Origin: Trichobilharzia regenti | Taxonomy: Eukaryota; Platyhelminthes; Trematoda; Strigeidida; Schistosomatidae | Reading direction: 5' to 3' | Length of the DNA: 64,000 nt | NCBI GenBank assembly: GCA_944472135.2 | Contig: OX235267.1 | Span: 17,591,452-17,655,451 of the forward strand | Shown here: piece after piece, positions 21,396 to 32,589 of the stretch | Numbering within the stretch: position 1 is the first letter of the stretch | Layout: every line of letters begins with the position of its first letter | Translations under genes and position numbers: made by a program | The notes under the pieces: model-generated | Databases searched by the model: none | What the model was told of the DNA's origin: nothing | The model's input: the letters and a program-made list of their open reading frames with translations, nothing else

Positions 21396-21397
21396 CG

Positions 21398-21570
21398 CAA
21401 GTACTGGTTTTGTAAGGATTTCATCATGAAAGAACCATTAGAAAACTAAACATCGAGTACTGGATAGCTGTTCCGCATGCTAGTCTGAGACTCTTCTTCA
21501 TACGTCCAGTACTCCCTGCAGGTTATCCGATGGTTCTCTAACTGATATCACCTCTAGATTTCTTTTATCC
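21398..21570. mobile_element. Chimeric inverted Sm-alpha fragment
   Basis: The left part (21398-21507) is a minus-strand Sm-alpha 3' region running into a GTACTG hammerhead stem. The right part (21507-21570) is plus-strand Sm-alpha sequence from CCAGTACTCC to TTCTCTAACTGATATCA. The two join within the ribozyme region, giving an inverted partial dimer. Confidence 0.6.
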
Positions 21571-21590
21571 TCAGCTTCAAATAACGAAAT

Positions 21591-22742
21591 CATTTCACCT
21601 ATAAATGACCAATAAATTTCAAAAATGCTTTACCGAACGTTTAATGATACTACGACTGTTTAATTGTAGTTATTAATGCCACAAACTATCGATACTTCAT
21701 CGTAACAAATCAAATAATTGTCTTGATTTACAGTTACTTTAGGATTCACTTGGTAGAAATAAACAGTGCTGGTCAGAATGTTAACAGAGCATGAACGACG
21801 TTACATTTCTAAATAAATAATGATTACACTTCATAAATTACATAATGATGTTTTTCGTTTTCTCACTTTTGTTCAAAATATCACCAAAACAAAAAAACTT
21901 ATCACTGTGTGTAAACTAGACAAAGATAATGATAATTTATTTGATCCACTCCTCAACACCTAAAAGTTTTCCTAACATTAATTGTAGTTTTACTTCAGTG
22001 GTGAATAATTACAGACAATACGGAAGGCAAGTGTAACACTATTTCTCCATACCCGGAGAGACTGTTTTTAGACGAGCTCGCCTACACTTACCAATATGGT
22101 TGTCAAAAAGAGAATTTCGAATAGTCACTAGCTTGATTCCGGAGTATATATTATTACTTCCGATCACCCAGCATTAGCAAAGACTGCATTTAGAGTTACA
22201 AATAAAGCACGAACAATCCTGTCGAAGGGATTTCCCCTATGTCTTCTACATACAGCTGAAGATTTGGTAATTCTTAAGCAAAATCCCGAACTTTGAGTTC
22301 ACAAACGTTCCGTCCAGGCTCTTGTAATACATAGTCTAGGTGCAAAATTGTGTTCTCCCTAATTCCTGTTTGATGTCTTTATTATTTTTGTATTCTATTT
22401 TCCATCCTCTGTTCTCTTGTTGTATATCAGTTGTTTCCTAACGATAATGCACTACTTAACTGATTGGTTGTCAACACTGTCAATAGAGTGAGATTATTCA
22501 CTTTTTTTACACATTATTTCTGATATGCTTTCACTTATTTTCTAACTAACTGGCAAATAACCTCTAAACATCTTTGTTGTCAGTTAGCACTGCATTTATA
22601 AATCTTCTAAATAACTGAACAGTTCTAAAATGAACTTACGAAAATAGATATCCTTGTTAGTTTATGTTTTTAACTTGTCATCGTTCACGTATTTATCACC
22701 ATTACGTAATCTATAAAACTCAGATATTATACTTGCCTATTG
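21591..22742. other. Unassigned AT-rich DNA
   Basis: No supported gene, repeat or RNA in this stretch. Confidence 0.5.
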
Positions 22743-23102
22743 ATGTCCAACAGTGCAATCAAGAAAAAGCATTTCGTCCACTCTGAGACCACGCGAGTGA
22801 TGGTGCCTTCACTGAAACTTCAAGAGCCACCCATAGTATCAAAAACTGAAGCGCTATCAACTAGATCGATCACTAAGTCCTGTCAACCAAACTGCATGCA
22901 GTGGGTATTAACAAATGTCGAACTTTTCCTTTTAAATTTTAAAACAGAAACCTCAACAAGTAAAATAAAGATTATTGATGAAGTGTTTAGTCTTCGAAAT
23001 AGACAGTTGAATATATTAGAAAAATATCCTGTCCTTTTTACTACCTCTAGTAAATTATTTCCATTGACATGTCTGCATGAAAATGTCTCACTCGAGAAAT
23101 AA
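22743..23102 (+). CDS. Orphan 119-residue ORF, unrecognised
   Basis: This is the longest open frame in the window without retroelement motifs. It begins at an ATG, is basic at the N terminus and has a Trp-containing segment (CMQWVLTNVELFLLNF) followed by a charged stretch (IIDEVFSLRNRQLNILEK). The spacing is loosely like a spectrin repeat, but no domain can be asserted. A CAG lies just inside the start (about 22752-22754), so it could instead be an exon starting there. No homolog is seen elsewhere in the window. A TA microsatellite follows at 23135-23155. Confidence 0.3.
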   Translation: MSNSAIKKKHFVHSETTRVMVPSLKLQEPPIVSKTEALSTRSITKSCQPNCMQWVLTNVELFLLNFKTETSTSKIKIIDEVFSLRNRQLNILEKYPVLFTTSSKLFPLTCLHENVSLEK

Positions 23103-23859
23103 ATTAGATGAAGAATGAATTTTTCGGACTTGAATATGTATATATATATATATATGCAGTTAAACTCACAGATTTTTCAAACGTTTTACACTCATTCTAT
23201 TATTTGAATCAATCGGTTATCAGTATGTTCAAATGATAGTACCTGATAGTTAAAAAAATTTATTACTTTCAACAATCTCTTAGTGTGAACAAAAAAACCT
23301 GTGGTACTGCAGCCATTGTCTTTCTCTGATGAAATGAGTAATATTCTGTTAGGTCACTGAAAGTTAATTACCAATAGCTGTTCTGCTTTATCCTACATGT
23401 ATATACGACCATAAATTAATGATACCTTTCATGAAGATTATTGCTGAATGACAGAAAGTGATGCAAGTTTACTCCATAGGAAACGGCTCACTGTAATAGG
23501 GAATGGACCATTTCATGTTTTAACATGCTTCAAGAGTGTTGATTCATATTCATTTCTCTTTATTGCTACTTTCTGAGTCTTGTCTACATGATACAATCAG
23601 AAGAGAGCATAGGCTATTCACTGTCTTCAGCAACGTACTTCTTTCTTTATCATACTTAATGACATAATAAATTTATTCTAAGTGATATTAATTATACTGA
23701 ATGGCAGTTTTAAAGTTTGTTCTGATTGCAAGAATATATTGAGTTGATTCAAAATAATAAAACTATAAAAACTGAAGTTATTCAAATATAATAAGAATTA
23801 ATGTACGTTATAATAATTCTGGTTATAATTTGCTGTTTATTAAATTAAATTTTAAATTT

Positions 23860-24025
23860 TATTATAGCTTGATTCCACACAATATTTTGGTACAGTATGA
23901 AATTTTCAGCATGTGATATCAGTGGTCCAAATTTAGCGAGCTGACCATTGATATCAGGCCGGGAGTCAAACCCTGGACCATGTACATGGTCGGCGATCGT
24001 CCTAACCGCTGTGCCGCCGACGCAC
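23860..24025 (-). mobile_element. tRNA-headed SINE with CR1-like tail (type B)
   Basis: On the minus strand the head starts TGCGTCGGCGGCACAGCGG and carries the GACCATGTACATGGTC palindrome diagnostic of these SINEs. It then has a decayed B box and a short body. The tail reads GCTGAAAATTTCATACTGTA and then CCAAAATATTGTGTGGAATC, which aligns with the 3' end of the CR1 element at 51205-51250 (GCTGAAAATTCCACACTGTA). The head matches SINE type A but the tail differs. Confidence 0.7.
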
Positions 24026-24049
24026 AGATTTAAGAAGGGGCTATTTAAA

Positions 24050-24785
24050 TATCAAACAAGACGAACATAGATATTTCACTAGAAGAATTCAAATGCCTAG
24101 CAACAACAATATCAGTTAGTTTAGTCAAAGGCAAACACCACCATTACTACCTGCAGCCTTCAATATTCTACGTAATGAACAGAGTCTTTTTTGAGGAGTC
24201 CAGGATAGAATAAGTGGAAACAATAAAGAAGGAAGTATAAATTACATGGATCAATAAACTGTAGGAGAAGAGGTTGATTTATGCCAGCAGCAAGTCCTAA
24301 CTTCTTTAGGTAATCAGTCAAATGAAAATTTTCTTAGAAATTGACAGGATATGAGACAACCAACACAGAATCAAAGAAAAATTGATGCAAAGATAGCAAA
24401 TATTCGATCTACTCCATATCACATTGCTGCTGATATTACGAAAGTTATGGAACTGAATCAGTCCACGCAAGTCTTGTTCACGTCTGAAACTAAAATCAAT
24501 AGTATGACATTTAAAGGGATTTAGTTTAAGACTATTCGAATGAGAGTATTTGTTAACCTCAGATTAGAAGTTATTCATATCAGAACAATCCAATGCAGAA
24601 AGGACTGGAAAAGAAATGGTCAGATCATCGACATATTTGGTGAAAGTAGCTTTGAAAGAAAATGGTAGTCATGCAAAAAGAAATGGAGATGGCACAGTAC
24701 CTTGAGGTACGCCAGTCTACGTTAGCAATGAAGTGGAGCACTTTCTATTTAGGACAGTATATTGTTTTCTACTGGAAGAGTAAGA
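24050..24785 (-). pseudogene. Decayed CR1-type RT (3' part)
   Basis: The minus strand recalls the CR1 copies at 49-50 kb: a degraded GVPQGTV block near 24690-24710, the KYADD region near 24620, and the fingers/thumb sequence through 24060. There are many frame breaks. It probably forms one old copy with the fragment at 25680-25800, the gap being filled by a SINE and an LTR. Confidence 0.65.
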
Positions 24786-24966
24786 ATTTTTTATTTTTAT
24801 TTTTTTGATTACAGCTTGATTCCACACTGTATTTTTGGTACAAGTATGGAGTTTTCAGCATGGATATCCGTAGCCCATAGATATCAGGTGTGCGTCAACA
24901 TGCCATCGAACCTCAGACCATGTGCATGGTCGGCGAGAGTCCTAACCACTGTACCACCGACGCACC
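24786..24966 (-). mobile_element. tRNA-headed SINE with CR1-like tail (type B), second copy
   Basis: The tRNA-like head (24891-24965) on the minus strand reads GCGTCGGTGGTACAGTGGTT, then GACCATGCACATGGTC, then GGTTCGATGG. The tail GCTGAAAACTCCATACTTGT, ending in GTGTGGAATCAAGCTGTAAT and an AT-rich run, matches the CR1 3' terminus. It lies at the edge of the decayed CR1 copy in the same orientation. No convincing target-site duplication was found. Confidence 0.7.
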
Positions 24967-25150
24967 TGTGTGTGTTTTGGACGCAGGACTCAGTGCGTGT
25001 TGAAATCAACTTGCTTGGTAAAAGTGCCCTCGGAATAAAGACAAAAACAGCAGTGTACTGTTAAAACGGGACATATACAAACTTTTTACTTATATCAAGA
25101 CTTTAAACAACAGTGTGGTGGGATACAACGGTTGCATCCAAAGTGCTTTT

Positions 25151-25449
25151 TGGTGAGAGCTGGTGACTAGCCAAACTGGTGGACAGTTATTTATGTCCCA
25201 AATATTGGTCATGAGAAAAATAAGAACAAAGTCTTTGCGTAGGCGGATACAGTAAGCATATAGATGATCTGGCATTCAAGAAACAGCCAAAAACAGATGA
25301 AAGATTAACTTTCAGTGAGAAACAACCAATCAGAAGACTGTGTTTTTCTGCTAACAATACTCTATAATAATGTACATGAAAATCTATAAAACTGTGTTGA
25401 TTTCCTTAATAAACGATCTGTTGCCTGGCCGTTATCTTCTGTCGTTACA
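25151..25449 (+). mobile_element. Solo LTR, family 'LTR-1', with 5 bp target-site duplication
   Basis: This copy starts TGGTGAGAGCTGG and ends CTTCTGTCGTTACA, 299 bp, flanked by CTTTT at 25146-25150 and 25450-25454. Its interior shares the ATATAGATGATCTGGCATTC block and the TTAATAAACGATCTGTTGCC polyadenylation region with the palindrome LTRs. It sits between two pieces of the decayed CR1 copy, so it is younger than that copy. Confidence 0.8.
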
Positions 25450-25679
25450 CTTTTACTGCATGAAATGATAAAACCTAGGCACTTTGGTAGACTATAACTT
25501 GATTATGGATAACATTTTATTCCATATCAATGATTATGAGTAGTAATTTGTGATCGAAAACGTTATCAGTAAATATCACTGTATAATAATGCGTGAATTT
25601 ATTAAATTAAAATCTTATAAATCATATCCATGCTTTTACTGCATTTATAAGCAGACTGCTTTGAGGCACTAAGAGATTT

Positions 25680-25800
25680 CAAAGAGGGTGTATGAACAAG
25701 CAAGAAAAGTTCCTCGATAGCTTTCAGAAATGAAGACGTGACGGCAACTGGCCTAAATTTAAACCTGATCTAGAAGATGATTACAGAAATAGTAGTATGG
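25680..25800 (-). pseudogene. Decayed CR1-type RT (5' part)
   Basis: The minus strand gives a recognisable KFRPVAVTSSFLKAIE-like block equivalent to KFRPIAITSPFLKLME in the CR1 copy at 49.2 kb. It is the upstream piece of the copy at 24050-24785. Confidence 0.6.
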
Positions 25801-25904
25801 GTTTTTATTTGACTCATTGATGTAATAATCAGTTGGACTATTTATGAGCTTATAGTTAGCGTAAGACTTACCTTGATTCACCTGAAATACAGAAATAAAA
25901 CATT

Positions 25905-26129
25905 AGAAAAAGTCCTCCAATTATGCGAACCATACTAACATCTTTGTTGAATGAAAGAGCAAAACTGTATTTTTTTGTCAAGTCATCTTGTCAACTTTCA
26001 AACGAAGAATTACAAGCTTTTGAAGCAAGTATATGTGCAAATGATCCATATTGTGATTTGTTTGACAAATTGCTCTTCACTCTGATTGAGACTTATTTTA
26101 TGAGAATCGTCTTCCATTTTCTAAACTGA
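25905..26129 (+). CDS. Orphan protein-like frame, possible exon
   Basis: A ~74-residue frame contains LLNERAKLYFFVKSSCQLSN and EELQAFEASICANDPYCDLF before ending FHFLN-stop. An AACATTAG splice-acceptor-like sequence lies just upstream. The helix-rich, charged composition is more protein-like than its surroundings. No domain can be named. It may be a host exon, a decayed exon or chance. Confidence 0.25.
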   Translation, partial: RKSPPIMRTILTSLLNERAKLYFFVKSSCQLSNEELQAFEASICANDPYCDLFDKLLFTLIETYFMRIVFHFLN

Positions 26130-26279
26130 CGGGAATCTCTGTACATGTGTTGCTTACTACTCATATATCACGAAGACTACTGGATTCCGAACATCTCTTA
26201 ATTGGTCCCTTTACTGAATTCCACTCGCCATTTTAATAAACACGTGCACATTGGCATAAGTTTTACTGCTGTTGCGAGT

Positions 26280-26960
26280 GTGTTTTGTACATCAGTTCAC
26301 TACATGATTCCCATTCGGGCTCCACTCGAAAGCATGCATGGCATGTGATGTAACTCAGCGCTCCCCATAATATATGCCCAACAAATGTTCATTTTCCTTG
26401 ACAAATATTCAGGTGATACCTACTTGGTGGGTTCGTTGCCTTTTGAATTCATTTATTGCTCATCGCCTATGGCCATCCCATCTTCGTTATCGAACAACGG
26501 CAGTTGATGATGAAAGTCTGATACCTGTTCGAAATGCTTTCCGATGGGCGTTTGACATCTCCATTCCAGCCGTCTGTCTCTAGCCCGCTAATTTCGAATC
26601 TCCTGTAGTCTTCTTATCGATCCAACGTAATCTTTCTTCTCGTTCTCTATGGATGGCTGCATGGTCTAGCCCACTGCAATCACAAATTTAATGAGCGACA
26701 ATAGGCATCGTTGTCTTACTCCTGTCTTCTCACCAAAAGCTTTACTGAAATTTCTGTTGTGAACCTCTAGACATATAGCGCCACCGTATGGGTTTAGGGC
26801 ATTCTCTATTGTTAAATAAGTACCCAGATCACTTCACGGACAACACTATTGAAGGCTTTTTAGAAGTTGGTGAATTTGAGGTAGACAGATTTGACTGCCA
26901 TTTTTAGCTCTGTTGTTGGAGAAACGCAGCGAGGCGAATAAATCCCCGTATAACTTTCTC
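26280..26960 (-). pseudogene. Decayed RTE-type retrotransposon (RT and 3' region)
   Basis: Read on the minus strand, the copy goes from an AFNSVVREVIW block (motif A region, near 26850) and a motif B-like stretch (near 26730) to the RTE C-terminal and 3' region near 26290-26480. It parallels 17402-18500 throughout but has no long open frame and several internal deletions. Confidence 0.7.
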
Positions 26961-27859
26961 ATAATAAGAAATATGTGCGTAATGAAAATTTATTTGTCAA
27001 ATCATACGAGCAGGAATTCTCTTATAATTCCTTTCAGTCTTATCTGATAAGTTATGCATATAAAGCGTAACAAGATTCTGATAAGATGATTTTTTGCTAT
27101 CTCGTCTATAAAGTGTAATCACTTACCTTCGTCAAGCAGTAGGCTTATAATGAAAAGCAGTAGTAAAGGAAATCTTCCCTTGAACATCTTCTGTCAGTTT
27201 GTTTTGCTCTATGGTACAATAGAAAAAAAGATAGCATATATATATACTCATTAGGCATAGATTAGAAGTACTCGTAACTATTATGTAACACAAAATCTCA
27301 ACGCCTACGCATAGTATTTCTCTTAACACCTGAATTCAATCTTATGATAACAAAACATTGACTAATTACCAATTAAGTACAATATTCATAATATCTTATA
27401 TATGTAAACAATCTTGAATTAGTCAATCAAAATTTCTTCTGTCTTTTGTAGAACAATCAAGAAAACACGACTTTCTATTATCTCTTATTATTCAGACAAA
27501 TCTATGTTATTTATTCCTACAAGTGCTACTGGAGATAAAGTTTGTCTCATTACGTTCGTATGGGTTTCAATTAATACAAAGAAATGTGCTGAAAACTACT
27601 AATTCCAAGGAGAATGCATTTTCTGCATTTTATTGATTATATTCTTCAGATGTTGACAACAGATTCTCCGTCGAATGATATTGACAAAAGGATTTAACTC
27701 AATGAATTATGCATAGCTATAATTCGTCATTTGTGCAGCATAATTCAGCGATGTTGTTCCGGATTCGTCCAAGTGTCCATGAACTGATCCACTGAACCCC
27801 AACTGATAAAAGAATAGAGCTTAAGCGTTATAGTAGGAACGCAGGCAAAACATCCTCAG
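26961..27859. other. Unassigned AT-rich DNA
   Basis: No supported feature. Open frames here show no motif. Confidence 0.5.
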
Positions 27860-29230
27860 AACATTGTATCAGGCAAGCAGGTCCTTATCCGGGAAGAGAC
27901 CAGCACAGATGAAACCAATGACCGATAGCGAAGGGAACCTTAAATTCCAGGAGAAGAAGCAAAGGAAACAGTAAGCTAGTCACTTCAAAACACCTCTGAA
28001 CTGACCACCATCTGTAACTCATTCAGAAGTATAACCAACAATCATAGTTTTCCAATGGAACACAATTCTTCAAACAAAAGCAGTTTTGAAGGCTATAAAG
28101 CTACTGAAAGCAAACCAGGAAAGCAACAGCAGAAAACAGAATTTTACTAGAAGCACTGAAAACTGATTAAGAGAGCGCAGTCGAAAGCTTAACACAACGT
28201 TCGTAAAACGTTTGGAGGAAGGAAAGGTATCTTCTGGTTTAGAGAAAGGCCGCCGTGTCAAACTACCAAATAAGAGCGTTTAGGCCTTTGCGAAAACTGA
28301 AGCGAAATTCTTTCTCTATACACCTTAATCAACTTATTATTTGTGTCATTCTGGAGAGACTAAAGATATACTAGTTGTAAAACTCCACCCAGAATAGGCT
28401 TGATGCAGGAACGCAAATCATATGCGGATCGAAATGCAACACATCGTGTCATAGTTTAATGGGGCAAAGAACAGAAGGCAGGCTACTATTCCATCTTCAC
28501 TGACTTCGAAAAGACCAACAAAAGCTTTGGCAGCAGAGGATTTGGGAAACTGCTTCAAATCTGGGTCAACCACCTTTCTGCAGCTATATGATTATGTAAT
28601 ATGCCTCGTGATTAACAGCGAATAATGCAGCGAAACTTTTGAAGATACCTTAGCGACAACAAACAAAAATCACTAAAAGCGAAAGAAATTTGAACGAGGC
28701 CATTTCTTCAAATTATTTTGGAAGCGTCGTTTCAACTGCAGGCTGAACGTAGGAAGATACCAAGGTAGGACTGGAAAGGCAAGATATACATTCATTATAT
28801 TTGAAATCGGTTTGGTAATTTGCTGCATCTAGCACAGAGAACAAAGTCCAGGTGTTCAAAACTAATCTCAAATCAATTCTTCTATATTGATGAGAAACTT
28901 GACACGTCACGAAACGCATCTCCAAACGGACTGCAGACTTTTATCAACAGCTGCAATCGACTGATAGTGAATATCTAGTATTCAGCAAAAAACGATAAGC
29001 AACGGAAAGTTATGGGAAGGAACCTTCAAAGAACTTGTTGCTCAACAGATATGTCTGGGGAAATTGAAATGGACTGAACAAACACTGAGAAGATGGTCAA
29101 GTTACATCGTGAGGGAGGACCTCAAGAAAAACCTGAAGGAGAAACGATAAGTCGGGTGAGAGTCCTATGTAGAGATACAGGAGAAGAGAGCTTATGGAAA
29201 ATCATATGGTTAGCTAAGAAGTTTTTCAGA
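27860..29230 (+). pseudogene. Decayed RTE-type retrotransposon (plus strand)
   Basis: The plus strand preserves scattered RTE RT landmarks: IFTDFEKTNKSFGSRGF (motif A equivalent, near 28500), then a LQTFINSCNRLIVNIY block near 28935, which aligns with the LRSILKIRW segment of the copy at 17.7 kb, and finally the PEG-rich C terminus near 29110. Stops and frameshifts interrupt all frames. It is opposite in orientation to the neighbouring RTE relic at 26280-26960. Confidence 0.7.
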
Positions 29231-29955
29231 AAACAGAATAAAGTGGAGATATTATTTGGTTGTCCTACATTACACTCAAAATCCAATTGATTAATAATAA
29301 ATTCAATAATATTAGAGTGTAACTTCATAGTAGAGTGAATTTATCTGATAGAGGCACACAATGATACAGTATTACTGTCTGCACATTTTGCCCGGGAAAC
29401 AAATATGGTAGCAATGGAATCTCTAGTGTCCACAACCATGGCAGATATCTTATAAGATCATTGAGAAATATGCTTTTTAAAACAATCAATCCAACTGCAA
29501 AGATATGGTGAAGAAATGTGGATGACACTTCCACTCACAATGTCAAGTCAGAACAGGTATCTAACTTCTACACATAAATAAACCCAATAGTAAAGAGAAT
29601 AAAATTTACTTTTGAGTCAGAAAGTGACCACAGAGAATTAGCCATGCTAAATTGTAAAATAAAACGAACAGAAGAATGTAAGCTACGCACTAGCGTTTAC
29701 AAAAGCTAATTCATTCCAAATAGATATTTAGATATTAATTCATCTCACCCGTTATCTGTAACAACAGATCGAGTAATAACTCTCAGTACTACATCAGAAA
29801 ACTTGAATAATGAAATGAAACTGACAGAAGAAATGAGCTTCTGAATAAATATCTCACAAAATTTTTAAAGAAAACCGAAAAGATCACAAGAGAGGGAAAC
29901 ACAATGGTGGAACTATTAACTTTAACTTAAATGAGAGAGAATTTAAGGTATCTAC
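29231..29955. other. Unassigned, possibly repeat-derived DNA
   Basis: A CACACAATGATACAGTATTACTG stretch near 29345-29370 resembles one end of the 96 bp dispersed repeat. Nothing else is recognised. Confidence 0.4.
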
Positions 29956-30420
29956 GGTTTAACTATATGAGAAAACGACACCTGAAACCCTACATAGGAT
30001 TCTTAATGGAAAAAGAACAAGGGTATCATTCAAACCCTACAACCTAATGAAGGATGAGCCTTTGTAGACTAAATGTGTGTACTGAACCTGTTGGAAAGAA
30101 TAACGTATTCTACAAAATACCTTTTGGTAACATGAAGTCAGTTGCATAGACCAATGTAGTATTGACAGGTGCTAGTGAAATTATAGAAATTTAGTTATGT
30201 TTGAAATGGTTTAACCCAAGAAAAACGAATAGTCTAGAGAAAAAGTCAGCAATTTCAATGAACATATTAGCACGCACTCATACGACAGGGTGGGAGAGAG
30301 CTATGTTTCTGAGATGCAATGTAAGCAGGTGGAGGGCGAATTTTATCATTGAATCTTTGTTGATCAAACCTAATACACCTACAGTGGAACAAGCACACTA
30401 CCCAAGATCATAGATATGGA
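29956..30420 (+). pseudogene. Decayed PLE connector and GIY-YIG region
   Basis: Fragments in different frames read EKTTPETLHRILNGKRTRVS (connector, near 29980), then a KDEPL ... CVYC remnant of the GIY-YIG entry, then near 30230-30420 a KSAISMNILARTHTTGWERA stretch followed by RWRANFIIESLLIKPNTPTV. This follows the PLE endonuclease C-terminal pattern (H-x-HTTGH-x-x-DW ... R-x-x-x-ES-x-x-I). Several frame breaks. Confidence 0.65.
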
Positions 30421-30794
30421 AAACATTACTACCTACCATAAAAATCAATGGATAAGAGAAAATGGAATTTTTAAATGAAGTTAGAAAGTTAGGTGAGTGT
30501 CTCGATGTGATAAATGAATCTAAGCAATAAATCGTCCTCGAAACGTCATCACTAAGTAACATTATTCATTGAGGTGTTATCAGATAAATTATCTCTGTGT
30601 TTAAGACTTTGTGATTTTAGCGGTATTCAATTGCCTTAATCAATCAGTACTGTATCGTTTGTCGTATTTAGTAACCGTCTATATTTCTAGTGAAAATCAC
30701 TTACTACTTATTTCATAAATTTGGTAATCTACTATCCTTACTGTACAAGACTGTTTCCGCTTTCAAATGTCAGATAATCATCGATTAAAGTTGC

Positions 30795-31038
30795 GTTGTG
30801 CGTCGATGGTATAGCGGTTAGGACGCTCGCCGACCATGCACATGGTCCGGGGTTCGATCCCCTACCGACGCACTCCTCTACCTCGCTGAGCCAGAACTAA
30901 TGCTGGTAAAGAGGAAAGGTTGGGCATGAGGCTAGCAACCCCATCCTGTAAAAATTAAACACTGCTACATTAACTTCAAGCCACTGGCTTGAAGCCCTAT
31001 GTTCCACTGGGGAACGTGAAGGAAAAATTATTATTTAT
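30795..31038 (+). mobile_element. Well-preserved tRNA-derived SINE (type A) with RTE-like tail
   Basis: This 244 bp element is flanked by a 10 bp target-site duplication, TTAAAGTTGC (30785-30794 and 31039-31048). The head is a 74 nt tRNA-like segment (30799-30872). The body contains GGCTAGCAACCCCATCC. The 3' end (30990-31038) reads GAAGCCCTATGTTCCACTGG followed by an ATT-rich tail. This matches the 3' terminus of the RTE copy at 17402-17445 (GAAGCCCTATGTTCCTCTAG). SINEs commonly borrow a partner LINE 3' end so that its RT copies them. Confidence 0.88.
30799..30872 (+). promoter_or_regulatory. tRNA-like pol III promoter of the SINE
   Basis: The A box lies in GGTATAGCGGTTAGGACG and the B box is GGTTCGATCC. 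Acceptor-like ends TGCGTCG and CGACGCA pair perfectly over 7 bp. The overall pattern resembles tRNA-Glu (ATGGTxTAGCGGTTAGGA), but the anticodon arm is replaced by GACCATGCACATGGTC, which does not form a 5 bp stem with a 7 nt loop. It is therefore a SINE head, not a working tRNA. Confidence 0.75.
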
Positions 31039-31048
31039 TTAAAGTTGC

Positions 31049-32229
31049 CTAAAATAGAAAGGTAGGATTACCTATTCACGTTTACTATGCACTAATTGTT
31101 TAAAACGAAAAGAACTTCATAGCACTTGAATGTTGAAGTCGTTAAAGTTAAGAGATTTCATAACTACCACATTTTACTTTGTTAATGATTATCAACTGTA
31201 AACATAATTACAAGTAATTACAAGAAACTTCAGTGAAACAATAATGATTTAACTGTCTAGTAAAGTGAATTGGTGTTTCTAATACAGTAAGCTATAAGTG
31301 AGTGACTTCGGTTTATACATATATATATATATATATATAAACGTATGTATAAACAGATATATATATATATAAACATATGCACGTATTAACAATAACAATT
31401 TATTAAGTTAAAAGCCTAACAAGCGTAATACCTGATTTCGGATATATATATGTATAATGAAGTTTTGGAAATCTATCCTTTTAACAGCAATATTTATCAT
31501 AGTGCTTGAAATTCGTGAGTTAGAATAACAAGTTAGCAAATTATGTGACGCAACATATTTAACAGGACTGAGCACAGTTTAACTAAAATCAGTAGAAGGT
31601 CAAAGCAGGATCAGTGTCACAGTATTAGACATGTATTAGTGGGAAACGAGAAATGATAGAATTCCTAAACAGATATTTTACCAGTGAATTGTTGAGATCA
31701 ATCAGTCTTCTGTCGCATTATTACACTTTCACTGGTTATCGTATAAATCTTGACTTAACCTTCTATTGATGTTAGTTCGACTGTACTCAGTCTCTTCAAC
31801 TAGACTATTTCACTCAAGTTACATTACACTACTTGAGTATTGTTTCCGTATTACGTAATTTGGAATCTTTTTTAATGTAGTGTACAGCTGAAAATTGAAA
31901 ATGATACATCTTTGGAAAGTATCAACAATAGAAGAAAGTAGTGTGACATACGTGTTAGTGCAACCTAATTTTTGTCGGTTACCTGTGATTTCATATGCTT
32001 TATATGTCGATAAGAAGATTCATTAATTTCTGTGTCATTTTATTCACTTACCCTTGACATTACTTGTTACACTGTATTTTATGATTTTACACACTTTGAG
32101 TGTACGTGACATGCATGTCAAATCTGGTTTACGGTTCATTAAACACATTCTATCTAACAATCTACACTAATTTAATTCAAAATGATAAAATGGAGCCATT
32201 CAGAGACGATAAGATCTGTTGGAAGTGTG
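31049..32229. other. Unassigned DNA with TA microsatellites
   Basis: TA/ATA runs lie at 31319-31340 and 31359-31375. No supported gene. Confidence 0.5.
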
Positions 32230-32345
32230 GATCAAATACAGCTGGTAGATTTTCGTCACGAACTAACATCACCTAAACAGATTACTGTTCGTCCGATCCT
32301 GGGATCATACAGTAGTTCACGCATCCACTATCCCGAAAGGGATCT
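32230..32345 (-). repeat. Possible decayed Sm-alpha hammerhead region
   Basis: On the minus strand, GGATGCGTGAACTACTG and then GATCCCAGGATCGGACGAAC recall the Sm-alpha order (GGGTGCGTACTG ... CCC ... GGACGAAAC). Strongly diverged. Confidence 0.35.
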
Positions 32346-32589
32346 TCATAATTGACGTATTAGTCCGTAACTAAAATCTAAAAATTATAATTATTCCAAT
32401 ATGCTTACAAATCCAATAATCTGAACAGCAATCACCAGCTCACTGATGGCTACTGGATAGATTTCCTGAAATTAAAATGGGAATTCTTGACTACTAGGGT
32501 AAAACATATCAGGTTGAAGCGGATGCTCACCAAAAGGCATTCGTGAGAACAGTGCCATTTTACGAATCGACAGATTTAGAATTCAGGAG

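Noticed and set aside
30799..30872. A functional tRNA gene
   Set aside because: The acceptor ends pair and both promoter boxes exist, but the anticodon arm is a GACCATG..CATGGTC palindrome with no 7 nt loop, and the sequence is the head of a repeated SINE with target-site duplications.
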